A DNA stretch of 64,000 bases from Bacillota bacterium (GTDB taxonomy: Bacteria > Bacillota > Clostridia > Acetivibrionales > DSM-1351), in NCBI GenBank assembly GCA_023416275.1, contig JAEZIB010000141.1, forward strand, positions 1 through 64,000. The letters are read 5' to 3'. Positions within the stretch are counted from its first letter, which is position 1, and each line of letters opens with the position of its first letter. A model generated the notes under the pieces. The model had not been told where the DNA came from, did not search any database, and worked only from the letters and a program-made list of their open reading frames with translations. Shown here one piece after another: positions 26,756-34,937 of the stretch. A program made the position numbers and the translations under genes.

Positions 26756-29206
26756 CTAGTAACCTCGTCTTACCCTGTCCACTTTAATTTTCTGTTCTAT
26801 TTCCCTGTATACTCTTTCAACTAGTCCATTGATATTTACATTTGAATACTGTACAGACTGTAAAGTTTGCTTTTCAATATTAACCACCTGTGTTCGCAAG
26901 GCTTGTATTTCTGCCATTTGGCTTGAGCCCCTCTGTGCTTTCCTAACACTTCTGAATTCCATAGTTGCATAGTTATTCATAGCCTCTGGCCAAATAAAGC
27001 CCTTTTCCTCTGTTTCAAGCTTGTTCCTTAAAAGGTCATAGGCTCTTACTGTCAAATTTCTATTTCCAATATAATACTGATGTATACTCTTGCTTAAAAG
27101 CCCCATAGCTGTCTCTCTTGAATGCTTTTGCACATAGAGTGTTGGCAGCAGACCTGCAAATGTAAGCATATTATAGATATCAGGGTAGTTTTTTCTTAAA
27201 TTATTAATGCTATGTGGAGTTATCCTCCCTCTTTCCTGTTCGTTAAAGTTTGTGATGTAGGCATGCTTTTTATGTATGAGGTTTTCTTGTAATTTCCAAT
27301 TTCCATTTGCATTCTCTTCATCTTCACCCTCATCTTCAAGAAATGGTGAAAGTCCATAAGCTCTTTTATCAATTTGGTTTGTAAAAAAGTAACTGGTCTT
27401 ACTCTCTAGTTCTTTCCTAAAGCCCTGAATAATATTATAGGTCATATTATGCCAGAACTCTTTTGTTTCACTATCCATTTCTTTTTTTTGTTTTCTTCTT
27501 GCTCGGTTCACTCCAAGCAAATCTAAACGATAACCTGAACGTAAGACCTCAGGGAGATTATTTCTTAAGCCATCCACAATTTTATTATGAATTATGGATG
27601 AAAACTCCTTTATAGATTCTCCTTGTATATAAGCCATTTTAAATCCCGCTCCGACATATGAGGATAGACCCGGGAAATATAAACGATAGTAATTTCTAAA
27701 GTTATAAGGGTTCATATGAATTATACTCTCGTAATTCTTTCCAAATTTTCCCATGTTGGAATATAACCTATTAAACCGATTCATGTTTACCCTTGTATAT
27801 ATAGTGCCAATATTATCCCTTTTGTACTTCAAATAAAAGCTATTATTGCCTTTTCTAAAACTGTTTATTTCAAATACTGGAATTGGAAAAACACTCTCTA
27901 AATCTGGCTTGTCTCCATCTATATAAAATTTGTTCAGAAGACTCAAAGCCTTCTCTGAATCAGGACTTCCTGTTATAGCATCAAAGTTTAAAGATAAGGC
28001 CTTTAATAAAACTTTATTAACAGCATAATAAGGTCTAATATTTTTAAAATTAAGACTATTTTTGACTTTTGTATCCCCATTTGTATATAATTGGTTCAGA
28101 AGGCTTAAAACGTTATCTTTATCAGGCCTTCCTGTTATTGTACCAAAATTTAAAGATAAGGCATTTAATAAAGCTCTATTAACAGCATAATAAGGTCTAA
28201 TACTTTTAAAATTAAGACTACTTTTAGCTTTTGTATCCCCATTTATATAGAATTTGTTCAAAAGGCTCAAAACGTTATCTATATCTGGTCTTCCTGTAAA
28301 AGTATTAAAATTTAATGGCAAGGCATTTAATAAAGCACTATTAACAACATAATAGGGGTTAATGCTTTTAAAATTAAAGCTATTTTTATGATTTCTGTAG
28401 CCATTTATATATACTTTGTTCAGAAGGCTCAATGTGTTCTCTAAATCAAGCCTACCTGGAATAGTATTAAAATTTAATGTCAAGGCATTTAATAAAGCAC
28501 TACTAACATCATAATAGGGGTTAACGCTTTTAAAATGAAGACTATTTTTAGTTTTTCTGTTCCCATTTATATAAAATTGGGTCAGATGGCTTAAAATGCT
28601 CTCTAAATTAGGCCTTCCTGTAATATTATTAAAGCTTAAAGACAATGCATTTTTTAAAGTTCCCCATGCAGCATTATAAGGTTTACTATTATTATAATTA
28701 TAGGCATTTATAGCTTTTTGTGTTTTTGTATAATTGCCATATATATACGAAATGAGAGGCCTATTTATATATATTTCTCTATTATAAGCCTTTTCAAAAA
28801 GTATACTGTTTGTGATATCAGACTTTAAAAGCTTTTCGTTTATGTATTTTAAGCTTTGATGCCCAGCAGAAGAGTATAATGTTTTGACTGTGTTTTCAAG
28901 TTGCTTTTTGAAATTAAACAATTCCTGCTGACCCAAAATACTTAAGCTGCTTTTACTGCTTTCTTCCTGTAATTGAAGCTGCATCCTAACATTAATTAAG
29001 AGCTGCCCAATATCAGTTCTATTGTAATCCTCATATGTACTATCAACCTTAAAAAAAAGCTCAAACCAAGCAGCAAAATCATTTCTTAAAACGCTGTACT
29101 TTGCAAATATTTCCTGAGCAAAACCATCGTTATGTTTGGTTAACAGAATATTCTTCGATGCCAATATTTGTTTTGGTATAAACAGTTTCTTTTTTTGCAG
29201 CATCAT
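26756..29206 (-). CDS. 816-residue repeat protein in tail operon
   Basis: The start overlaps the tube 2 stop (ATGA), so it is translationally coupled. The N-terminal ~185 residues are helical (FAAWFELFFKVDSTYEDYNR). Residues 187-402 are four tandem 54-residue repeats (core ALxLNFNTITGRP, then LSLLNKFYING), plus a partial fifth. The C-terminus ends with a coiled coil (AEIQALRTQVVNIEKQTLQ) and a basic tail VDRVRRGY. Position between tube and hub genes fits a tape-measure or tail-length protein, or an internal scaffold. No homologous family was recognised with certainty. Repeat number could set tail length. Confidence 0.55.
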   Translation of the reverse strand: MMLQKKKLFIPKQILASKNILLTKHNDGFAQEIFAKYSVLRNDFAAWFELFFKVDSTYEDYNRTDIGQLLINVRMQLQLQEESSKSSLSILGQQELFNFKKQLENTVKTLYSSAGHQSLKYINEKLLKSDITNSILFEKAYNREIYINRPLISYIYGNYTKTQKAINAYNYNNSKPYNAAWGTLKNALSLSFNNITGRPNLESILSHLTQFYINGNRKTKNSLHFKSVNPYYDVSSALLNALTLNFNTIPGRLDLENTLSLLNKVYINGYRNHKNSFNFKSINPYYVVNSALLNALPLNFNTFTGRPDIDNVLSLLNKFYINGDTKAKSSLNFKSIRPYYAVNRALLNALSLNFGTITGRPDKDNVLSLLNQLYTNGDTKVKNSLNFKNIRPYYAVNKVLLKALSLNFDAITGSPDSEKALSLLNKFYIDGDKPDLESVFPIPVFEINSFRKGNNSFYLKYKRDNIGTIYTRVNMNRFNRLYSNMGKFGKNYESIIHMNPYNFRNYYRLYFPGLSSYVGAGFKMAYIQGESIKEFSSIIHNKIVDGLRNNLPEVLRSGYRLDLLGVNRARRKQKKEMDSETKEFWHNMTYNIIQGFRKELESKTSYFFTNQIDKRAYGLSPFLEDEGEDEENANGNWKLQENLIHKKHAYITNFNEQERGRITPHSINNLRKNYPDIYNMLTFAGLLPTLYVQKHSRETAMGLLSKSIHQYYIGNRNLTVRAYDLLRNKLETEEKGFIWPEAMNNYATMEFRSVRKAQRGSSQMAEIQALRTQVVNIEKQTLQSVQYSNVNINGLVERVYREIEQKIKVDRVRRGY
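27875..28648 (-). repeat. 162-bp coding tandem repeats (4 full, 1 partial)
   Basis: Full units cover residues 187-240, 241-294, 295-348 and 349-402. The partial unit runs to about residue 444. The period is exactly 54 codons. Shared cores include GRPD and PYYAVN. Divergence between units shows they are old enough not to be assembly artefacts. Confidence 0.85.
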
Positions 29207-29625
29207 TTCATTCCTTTATGTACAAATTCAATAGATTCCACAGCAACCATATTACTGTCTGCCTTTAGTTCTGGTCCAGACCACTTTACAGGATAGGCAT
29301 CCATGAAATCCCATCTTGTTATATCCCTACCTGAGCTGTTACACAGTACAACCGAAATCTTCTGCTTTATTATTTTTCCAGATAGAACACTTTTGTACCA
29401 ATTGAGCAATTCACCTGATTCTACAATTCCCTTTTTTAGTGTCAATCTTGGATGCTTGATGAATTTCGGAAAATGGTGCATATAATTGGTTCCGCCTTCC
29501 CTGTATTCCTCTAGTTCCACCTCTGCTTCAATACCTGATACCTCTGAGAAACCGCCATAAAGTTCAATATCATTAATCTCCACCTTAAACTTAAATGAAC
29601 CAACCGGATAGCCTTTCTCCACCAT
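29203..29625 (-). CDS. Tail tube protein 2 (gp19-like)
   Basis: The 140-residue protein begins MVEKGYPVGSFKFKVEIND and has GFSEVSGIEAEVELEEYREG and HPRLTLKKGIVESGELLNWY. These are diagnostic of the tube/gp19 family found in contractile injection systems. It polymerises inside the sheath, probably as the tube ring nearest the hub. It is clearly related to tube 1 at 30408. No Shine-Dalgarno lies next to the ATG; the nearest is about 80 bases upstream, across a hairpin (see 29626-29715). The 3' end overlaps the repeat protein gene. Confidence 0.9.
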   Translation of the reverse strand: MVEKGYPVGSFKFKVEINDIELYGGFSEVSGIEAEVELEEYREGGTNYMHHFPKFIKHPRLTLKKGIVESGELLNWYKSVLSGKIIKQKISVVLCNSSGRDITRWDFMDAYPVKWSGPELKADSNMVAVESIEFVHKGMK

Positions 29626-29715
29626 AGGTTATTAGCCCATACACAACATTCTAACAAAAAATAATGCTAGAAATGCATAAGTCAATTTATTGACCTTGGG
29701 CTAGGCACCTCCTTT
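29626..29715 (-). promoter_or_regulatory. Candidate split ribosome-binding site of tube 2
   Basis: AAAGGAGG at 29708-29715 is about 80 bases from the ATG. The stem TAGCCCA (29697-29703) pairs with TGGGCTA (29633-29639). If it folds, the Shine-Dalgarno stands about 11 bases from the ATG. The loop contains the palindrome GTCAATAAATTGAC. Confidence 0.45.
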
Positions 29716-29775
29716 ATTCCTATTAATAATTTCTTTCAACCTTCTCCTCTTAAATACATACAATAAGTTTGAATT

Positions 29776-29832
29776 GGGGACTGTTGCAAAACAATAATTT
29801 CTGTATACTTTTTCTTGTTTTGCAACAGCCCC
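29776..29832 (-). repeat. Long palindrome with IS-end-like sequence
   Basis: On the minus strand, GGGGCTGTTGCAAAACAA (29815-29832) pairs with TTGTTTTGCAACAGTCCCC (29776-29794), with one G-T pair and a roughly 20-base loop. The sequence resembles terminal repeats of some transposons. It sits 16 bases after the DUF6760-like stop and may be an attenuator or a relic element. Confidence 0.55.
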
Positions 29833-29847
29833 TTGTATATATTTCAT

Positions 29848-30024
29848 TTACTCAAACACGTTTTCTTTATCCTCACTGAGCTTTTGATTAATCCTTGAAA
29901 TCTCCTCACACCATTTTTTCCTTTCGGCATGCTCCATCGCCATTATATCATCATGCTTCCAGTGAAAATGGTAAGCAATAAAGGCTACCTCCTCATAGAT
30001 ACGATTGATGGGATAGCCCTTTAT
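29848..30024 (-). CDS. Small eCIS protein (DUF6760-like), possible AUA start
   Basis: A 58-residue frame. After the first three residues it reads YPINRIYEEVAFIAYHFHW, the conserved core of small proteins encoded after the tail assembly chaperone gene in contractile clusters. No ATG, GTG, TTG or CTG exists in frame between it and an upstream stop. An ATA at 30022-30024 overlaps the preceding gene's TAA as ATAA, where homologues probably have ATGA. GGGGGAG lies just upstream. Low translation or a lost start is possible. Codon composition remains protein-like. Function in assembly is unknown. Confidence 0.6.
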   Translation of the reverse strand: MKGYPINRIYEEVAFIAYHFHWKHDDIMAMEHAERKKWCEEISRINQKLSEDKENVFE

Positions 30025-30389
30025 AGCTCCCCCAACTGCTCTGGAGGTGCTTCAAACTCATTCCCACATTTAGGACAGGATACTTTGATTCCAGCACTCC
30101 CTGTATCATTGATTCTACGATAAAATTCCTGAAGATATGCCATGTCAGTAGAAAACAAATCCTCCACAACCTTAGTATTAATCACTTGAAGACTTCCAAG
30201 CTTCACAATAACCCTTGAAAGCAATATGATTGTTAAGTATGCTGGATTCTGCTGGACTCTTGGATCTCTAAGAGGCAATATCTCATCAGCAGCGGTAGCT
30301 AATCTCATTACTCCGTTTCTGTGTAAATTTCCCTCCATATCCACATACCCCTTGGGCAATAAAAACTCAAACTCTGTCTGAAAAGCCAT
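30021..30389 (-). CDS. Tail assembly chaperone-like protein with CxxC zinc-ribbon end
   Basis: A 122-residue protein: FQTEFEFLLPKGYVDMEGNL, then MRLATAADEILPLRDPRVQQ, and a C-terminal VSCPKCGNEF that could form half a zinc ribbon. This matches the small phage-tail-assembly-type protein found between tube genes of eCIS and Gpg-like phages. GGAGG precedes the ATG. It overlaps the DUF6760-like frame by four bases. Role is probably in tube or tape-measure chaperoning; this is inferred from position and size. Confidence 0.7.
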   Translation of the reverse strand: MAFQTEFEFLLPKGYVDMEGNLHRNGVMRLATAADEILPLRDPRVQQNPAYLTIILLSRVIVKLGSLQVINTKVVEDLFSTDMAYLQEFYRRINDTGSAGIKVSCPKCGNEFEAPPEQLGEL

Positions 30390-30407
30390 ATATAACCTCC
30401 AACAATA

Positions 30408-30845
30408 CTATTTTGTTCTAGTCATACCTTCATGTGCAATTTCTAGTGTTTCAATCAATACTTCATTACCTGTTCCCTTAAAATCCGAAACGTTATATTT
30501 CATCGGCCAGGCTTGAATAACCTGCCATGTAGCAGAATCCTTGCCCTCTTCATCAATTGTTATAATTGTAACTGACTTACGTTCCACTTTGCCTTCCGAA
30601 ACATTTTTAAGCCAGTTGTATATGTCCATTGAATCAGTAATACCTCTTTTCAAGGTTATATTGCTATGCTTTCTTAATCCAGGCAATTTGCGTGGAGTTA
30701 TTGCCTCATTACCATCACGATATTCAATAACATCCATTGAAAGATCATATCCTGATACATCTGAAAATGCTGCAACTTGAATACCTTCTATTTCAACCCT
30801 ATAACGAAAATTTCTGTATGGGTCCAATCGGGCATTGGTAGCCAT
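30408..30845 (-). CDS. Tail tube protein 1 (gp19-like)
   Basis: The 145-residue protein reads DPYRNFRYRVEIEGIQVAAF, then SDVSGYDLSMDVIEYRDGN, KLPGLRKHSNITLKRGI and a typical TWQVIQAWPMKYNVSDF end. This is the gp19-type main tube protein, building the inner tube within the sheath. AAGGAGAG lies before the ATG. The gene follows the sheath gene by 36 bases, as in other contractile injection clusters. It is paralogous to tube 2. Confidence 0.9.
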   Translation of the reverse strand: MATNARLDPYRNFRYRVEIEGIQVAAFSDVSGYDLSMDVIEYRDGNEAITPRKLPGLRKHSNITLKRGITDSMDIYNWLKNVSEGKVERKSVTIITIDEEGKDSATWQVIQAWPMKYNVSDFKGTGNEVLIETLEIAHEGMTRTK

Positions 30846-30881
30846 GATTCTTCTCTCCTTCCGTATTTTTAATCTCTATCT

Positions 30882-33167
30882 CTATTGTTGTTCTCCCGTT
30901 TTCTGAGAGATCCTAAATATTACAAATTCTGCTGGCTTTACTGGTGCAATTCCAATTACACAAATCATTCTACCATTGTCTATGTCATCCTGAGACATTG
31001 TAGAGCGATCCACCTTAACAAAAAAGGCTTCTGCTGGACTAGTTCCCATAAGTGCACCATTTCTCCATACTGTAGTAAGGAAATTTTCAATTGTACGTTG
31101 TACCCTTGACCACAGCTTGTCATCATTAGGTTCAAAAACCACCCATTTTGTACCCTTTTTTATTGACTCCTCAATAAATATAAATAGCCTTCTTACATTT
31201 ATGTATTTCCACAGAGAATTGGAGGTACAGGTTCTTGCTCCCCATACTCTTATTCCTTCACCAGTAAAATATCGTATAAGGTTTATTCCCTTTGGATTCA
31301 ATATATCCTGTTCGCCCGTGTTGTATTGATATTCCAAGCCTGTGCAAGCTCTTACAACCTCATTGGCAGGAGCTTTATGTACACCTCTTGAAGTATCTGA
31401 ACGAGCATAAATACCCATCACAGAACCTGATGGAGGAATATAAGTATTTATTTTTTCGCAAGGATCAAACACCTGAAGCCATGGGTGATACATTGCAGCA
31501 TAGTGGCTATCCACAATATTTCGGAAGGATTCAACATCTGCAACGGTTTTTTTGTCACTAGGGATGTCAAGAACAGCAAATCTGCTGCCGAGATTCTCAC
31601 AGTGAGCAACAAGTGCCAGCTGTGCAGCTGGATCAACTATTCCTGGCATTGCTATTATACTGACATCTTCATTATCAATAAATGCTTTTATTCCAGTACG
31701 CTTTCCTGGTCCTCCATCTTGACCTATAAAGTCAGCGGCAGTTGTCTTACTTAGATTACCATCGCTTCCGTTCATAAGTGTAATAGTGTGCTCACTATAC
31801 CTTAATTCTTTGCTATATTTTAATTCTTCATTGTAAAGCTCATTTTCATTTTCACCTATCACAATGATCTTCTTGCCTTCGTCATCAGCAATTACTTCTA
31901 GTTTCTTTCCGTCTTTTACCTTTTTCAATACATCTTCAGTTACAACGTCGGTGATGGTTCTAACCTTTTTAACTACAATTTCCTCACCTGTTAAAGCCGT
32001 TTCACCATCTTGAAGTTCAGATTCTATTCCATCTTTTACTTTTAAAAATTCTACTTTCTCCGAAGACTTCAATGTTGAGAAATCACCACTATACAGTTCC
32101 TTATCATCGTCCCCAAGGACTTTTATCTTCTTGTCCGATGTTATTTCAACTTTTAAGCCATCTTTTACTCTTTTTAGTTCTGTATTCTCAACACTTTCTT
32201 TTATTAACTGTATAGCTTTTATCCTCTTTACTACTATTTCCTCTCCAGCCAGCTCTACTACGCCACTTTCAACCCCTGTTTCAATACCATCCTTGACTTT
32301 AAACACTGAGATTTTTTCAGTGGGCATAATTTCTCTATTTGTTATGACCTGATATGGGTGTAATGGTATAATATCCCCCATATTATTACCCTCAACCACT
32401 ATTAACGAAGACTTTGAAACAGCCTTTTCTATGTAATTTGATGCTGAAGGATTTAGTGATACGTTTTCATATAGCTCAGAAACATCCTGATAACTAACCT
32501 TTAGATTAATCTCACATGTATATAGAATTTTTACAGGAGGCAAGCTTTTATCTATCATTTCGCCCGCATGTTCTGATAGTTTTTCTGAAAGTGTTATCAC
32601 ATTATCCTGCACATCCTTAACTATTGCATACTGCTTTGGAATTTTGTTTACACCGTCAAAGAAAGCTACAACATCGCCAAGATTAAAGCCACCGCTGTTC
32701 TTAACCTTAAACTGCAATGCTGCATCAGTGTCTCCAATAACTTCTTCTATAGTTGTCTTTGCCTTACTAGAAGGTGTAACAGTAATCCTTATTCTATTTC
32801 CCCAAACACCAGGATTTTTAGCAGAGATATGTAAAGCACTCTGCTCACCCTCATCTTCAAAATTCTTGGACTGTTTTGCTTCAGGAGGTACTACCCTCAT
32901 TACAAAGCAGCGTCCTCCTCCATTGTTGAAAAAATGCTCAACTGCATAGGATAAAAACCGATTATTTCCAAATAGGTTTTTTGGCAAATATCCTCCAAAC
33001 TTCCTCTGAAAATCACCAAAGCTAGTTACAAGCTCTGGCAAACCTTCAATAACACCTTTCTCTGCATATCCCAAGAAACCGGCAGTGCTGGTGCTAACAC
33101 CCTCCATAGGCCTTGGACCGCTTTCAAATTCCTCAACATAAACACCTGGAGATAAATACTCTGGCAT
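30882..33167 (-). CDS. Contractile tail sheath protein with duplicated insertion
   Basis: The N-terminus MPEYLSPGVYVEEFESGPRP and C-terminus VIGIAPVKPAEFVIFRISQK are canonical for sheath proteins. The length (761 residues) far exceeds the usual 350-500. Residues 284-455 hold two tandem domains of about 86 residues each (VKDGIE and GEEIVVK in both), inserted in the middle. The insertion probably faces outward on the particle. AAAGGGGG at 33210-33217 is separated from the ATG by a hairpin (see 33168-33217). One sheath gene is present, whereas some systems have two or three. Confidence 0.85.
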   Translation of the reverse strand: MPEYLSPGVYVEEFESGPRPMEGVSTSTAGFLGYAEKGVIEGLPELVTSFGDFQRKFGGYLPKNLFGNNRFLSYAVEHFFNNGGGRCFVMRVVPPEAKQSKNFEDEGEQSALHISAKNPGVWGNRIRITVTPSSKAKTTIEEVIGDTDAALQFKVKNSGGFNLGDVVAFFDGVNKIPKQYAIVKDVQDNVITLSEKLSEHAGEMIDKSLPPVKILYTCEINLKVSYQDVSELYENVSLNPSASNYIEKAVSKSSLIVVEGNNMGDIIPLHPYQVITNREIMPTEKISVFKVKDGIETGVESGVVELAGEEIVVKRIKAIQLIKESVENTELKRVKDGLKVEITSDKKIKVLGDDDKELYSGDFSTLKSSEKVEFLKVKDGIESELQDGETALTGEEIVVKKVRTITDVVTEDVLKKVKDGKKLEVIADDEGKKIIVIGENENELYNEELKYSKELRYSEHTITLMNGSDGNLSKTTAADFIGQDGGPGKRTGIKAFIDNEDVSIIAMPGIVDPAAQLALVAHCENLGSRFAVLDIPSDKKTVADVESFRNIVDSHYAAMYHPWLQVFDPCEKINTYIPPSGSVMGIYARSDTSRGVHKAPANEVVRACTGLEYQYNTGEQDILNPKGINLIRYFTGEGIRVWGARTCTSNSLWKYINVRRLFIFIEESIKKGTKWVVFEPNDDKLWSRVQRTIENFLTTVWRNGALMGTSPAEAFFVKVDRSTMSQDDIDNGRMICVIGIAPVKPAEFVIFRISQKTGEQQ
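31803..32318 (-). repeat. Two tandem inserted domains in the sheath gene
   Basis: Residues 284-369 and 370-455 align along their length. Shared segments are KVKDGIE, GEEIVVK, LKxVKDG and ELYxxxL. They are diverged, so the duplication is not recent. Confidence 0.75.
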
Positions 33168-33217
33168 AAATTTTTATGGTTCGGAAATATTATATATCCG
33201 AAACCATTGCCCCCTTT
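33168..33217 (-). promoter_or_regulatory. Candidate split ribosome-binding site of sheath
   Basis: AAAGGGGG (33210-33217) lies 43 bases upstream of the sheath ATG. The hairpin TGGTTTCGG to CCGAACCA occupies 33177-33206. If it folds, the site is about 12 bases from the ATG. A 5-codon frame (MVSDI) also starts right after the site. Confidence 0.5.
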
Positions 33218-33270
33218 CACTGAATAATTGTTCGCTTGTTTAAAATCTTAAAAACCTTTATTATGAATAA

Positions 33271-34056
33271 CTAAACAACTATTTGTACCCTTCCCAATAA
33301 AATTGGCCTACCTTCTTCCATAAGAATCCGTCTTTCGGTATTCTCATTTTCAATCTTAAGTCTTACTTCACAGTTTTTTTCTCTGAAGTTTCTAAAGTAT
33401 ATAACACATTCGCCTCTTGAATCTGTTCTTGTATATATCAAGGGCATAAGAAGTGCACCTTTTATCTGCTCATCAGTAAGTGGTTTCATAAGCTTGAATT
33501 TTCCATTTTTAATTTTGCCTGCAATTGTACAAGTTTTAGCGGAATTGTCCTCTTTTTTCTTTATCTCAAAGGTATCCCCTCTACCAATACCACCAGATAT
33601 GTTAACAAGGTTCAATATATCCTTTTCACCTTCAATACCCATAATTCTTGCTGCAGCCGACCCTTCGGAAATAACCGCAGCTTCAATGTTCGCTCCTTCT
33701 ACTGCCTTTCCTTGAGAATCAATCAAGGTAAGCCTTATAATATTTGATTTTTCTGGAAAGGGATATGCTGGTGAAGGTTTAAGCGTAAAGAAAATAGATT
33801 TATTAGAGGGAAGTTCCTCCATATTGACAGGAAATCTTTCCAATAGATAATTATCTGACTTAATTATTACATCATACATTTTATTATTTAACTGAGTAAA
33901 AACATAGCAATCAGGCTTCACAATGGGTAAAACAGAAGTACCCTCCAAGGTGATTTTTATATTAGGATCTGTAATATATTGTGCTGTAAATTCATCCTTT
34001 AAATATATCGCCATTGATACTCTGTCGCCAAACTGTATACATATGTTGTAGTCCAT
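33271..34056 (-). CDS. Beta-rich eCIS-associated protein
   Basis: A 261-residue protein upstream of the sheath gene. The start at 34056 (MDYNICIQFGDRVS) has AAAGGTGA 5 bases upstream; a longer frame to 34080 lacks this support. It is rich in beta strands and has an Ig-like or carboxypeptidase-regulatory-type segment (RLTLIDSQGKAVEGANIEA) and a second beta domain with RTDSRGECVIYFRNF. Possible roles are a collar, fibre or decoration protein. It was not recognised as a named family. A MITE-like element lies 25 bases upstream. Confidence 0.55.
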   Translation of the reverse strand: MDYNICIQFGDRVSMAIYLKDEFTAQYITDPNIKITLEGTSVLPIVKPDCYVFTQLNNKMYDVIIKSDNYLLERFPVNMEELPSNKSIFFTLKPSPAYPFPEKSNIIRLTLIDSQGKAVEGANIEAAVISEGSAAARIMGIEGEKDILNLVNISGGIGRGDTFEIKKKEDNSAKTCTIAGKIKNGKFKLMKPLTDEQIKGALLMPLIYTRTDSRGECVIYFRNFREKNCEVRLKIENENTERRILMEEGRPILLGRVQIVV

Positions 34057-34080
34057 TGTCTTCACCTTTGCACATACCAA

Positions 34081-34243
34081 TTTATATAACGAGGTAAGGA
34101 AATGTCACCCACTTCCTATAAGTGGCGGGTACCACTTTGATTTTCAGTCGGTGAGAATATCTCCGCCTCGCTTACACGCCGCTTATGTAATGAAATTTTT
34201 CTACAATCGAAAATTTCATTTTGAATTTAGGCGTTATAAATAC
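34081..34243 (-). mobile_element. MITE-like element, copy 1
   Basis: About 163 bases with terminal TATAACG-type inverted repeats, homologous to 43465-43629 and 47234-47395. Internal landmarks are GCGTGTAAGCGAGGCGG and GGTACCCG. No coding capacity. It begins 25 bases upstream of the gene at 34056. Confidence 0.75.
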
Positions 34244-34317
34244 ACTGTTAATAGCTTTTTTTGAAATCTAATCATCCCCTCCTTAGAAAAGGGGAAGTCC
34301 TTTTAAATCCCGATACC

Positions 34318-34380
34318 TTAACTCAACTTTAAGCACATAAAATTCTATCGTTGCGTGAGAATTATCAATGGTTTGTTGTC
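34318..34380 (+). repeat. Dispersed repeat, element C, copy 1
   Basis: TTAACTCAAC, then GCACATAAAA, and finally GAGAATTATCAATGG match 44622-44691 over about 65 bases. It lies between the MITE-like copy and the DUF4255 gene. Confidence 0.65.
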
Positions 34381-34412
34381 AAAATAATTGCTAACTAACT
34401 GTTTTACAAAAA

Positions 34413-34937
34413 TCATGTAACTCTCTTAACTTCAGTAAAATCAGATATTTCATTTATATCAATAAGAACAGGCTCAACAATATAGCTAAGAGAGGTTTTA
34501 TATGCAACATTCGGAAAAGTCCATATTTTTGATTGTTCTTCAGTCGTCATGTTATTTAGTATTATTTTAAGCTCTTCATTCCGTTCTGCCAAAGTACCAC
34601 ATAGATAAGATCCTTTTATAACCTGATTCATGGCAATTACCTTCATTGCTGCACCTAATATGCATAACTCATCATACGCACGCGAAGATATTTCGACAGT
34701 AGAATACGCTGTCAGCAAAAAGTATATACTGAGTGAAAGATTTTGTCCTGATGGACTTCTCCATGCTCCATTTTCCTTAATTGAAAAGGGATAAATAGTT
34801 AACCGTAAATCTCCTTTTTCAGCAGGAGAGCATAGTCCTATCAATTCCGGTTTCAAAATTGGATTTGGAGTCAGCTTGTCTCTTAGCAGCTTAACAAAAG
34901 AGTTTCCTGCATCTGAAATAGCAGTAAAACTACCCAT
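34413..34937 (-). CDS. DUF4255 protein (tail terminator/completion-like)
   Basis: A 174-residue protein, MGSFTAISDAGNSFVKLLRD, with an LTIYPFSIKENGAWRSP middle and ISDFTEVKRVT end. This is the DUF4255 pattern (Afp16/Pvc16 N-terminal domain), which caps tube and sheath and ends tail growth. TAGGAGGA precedes the ATG. It is the first structural-type gene after the cargo genes and has its own likely promoter at 35106-35134. Its position upstream of sheath matches other clusters. Confidence 0.75.
   Translation of the reverse strand: MGSFTAISDAGNSFVKLLRDKLTPNPILKPELIGLCSPAEKGDLRLTIYPFSIKENGAWRSPSGQNLSLSIYFLLTAYSTVEISSRAYDELCILGAAMKVIAMNQVIKGSYLCGTLAERNEELKIILNNMTTEEQSKIWTFPNVAYKTSLSYIVEPVLIDINEISDFTEVKRVT

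Noticed and set aside
27875..28648. CRISPR-like repeats.
   Set aside because: Repeats are 162 bp, in frame and encode a protein. No spacers of uniform size and no cas genes.
29640..29720. Small gene before tube 2.
   Set aside because: The AAAGGAGG is followed by no start codon in a sustained frame; the hairpin-bridged ribosome site explains it better.
33201..33230. Sheath promoter.
   Set aside because: AAAGGGGG is a ribosome-site-like sequence; no -10 or -35 pair was seen here.
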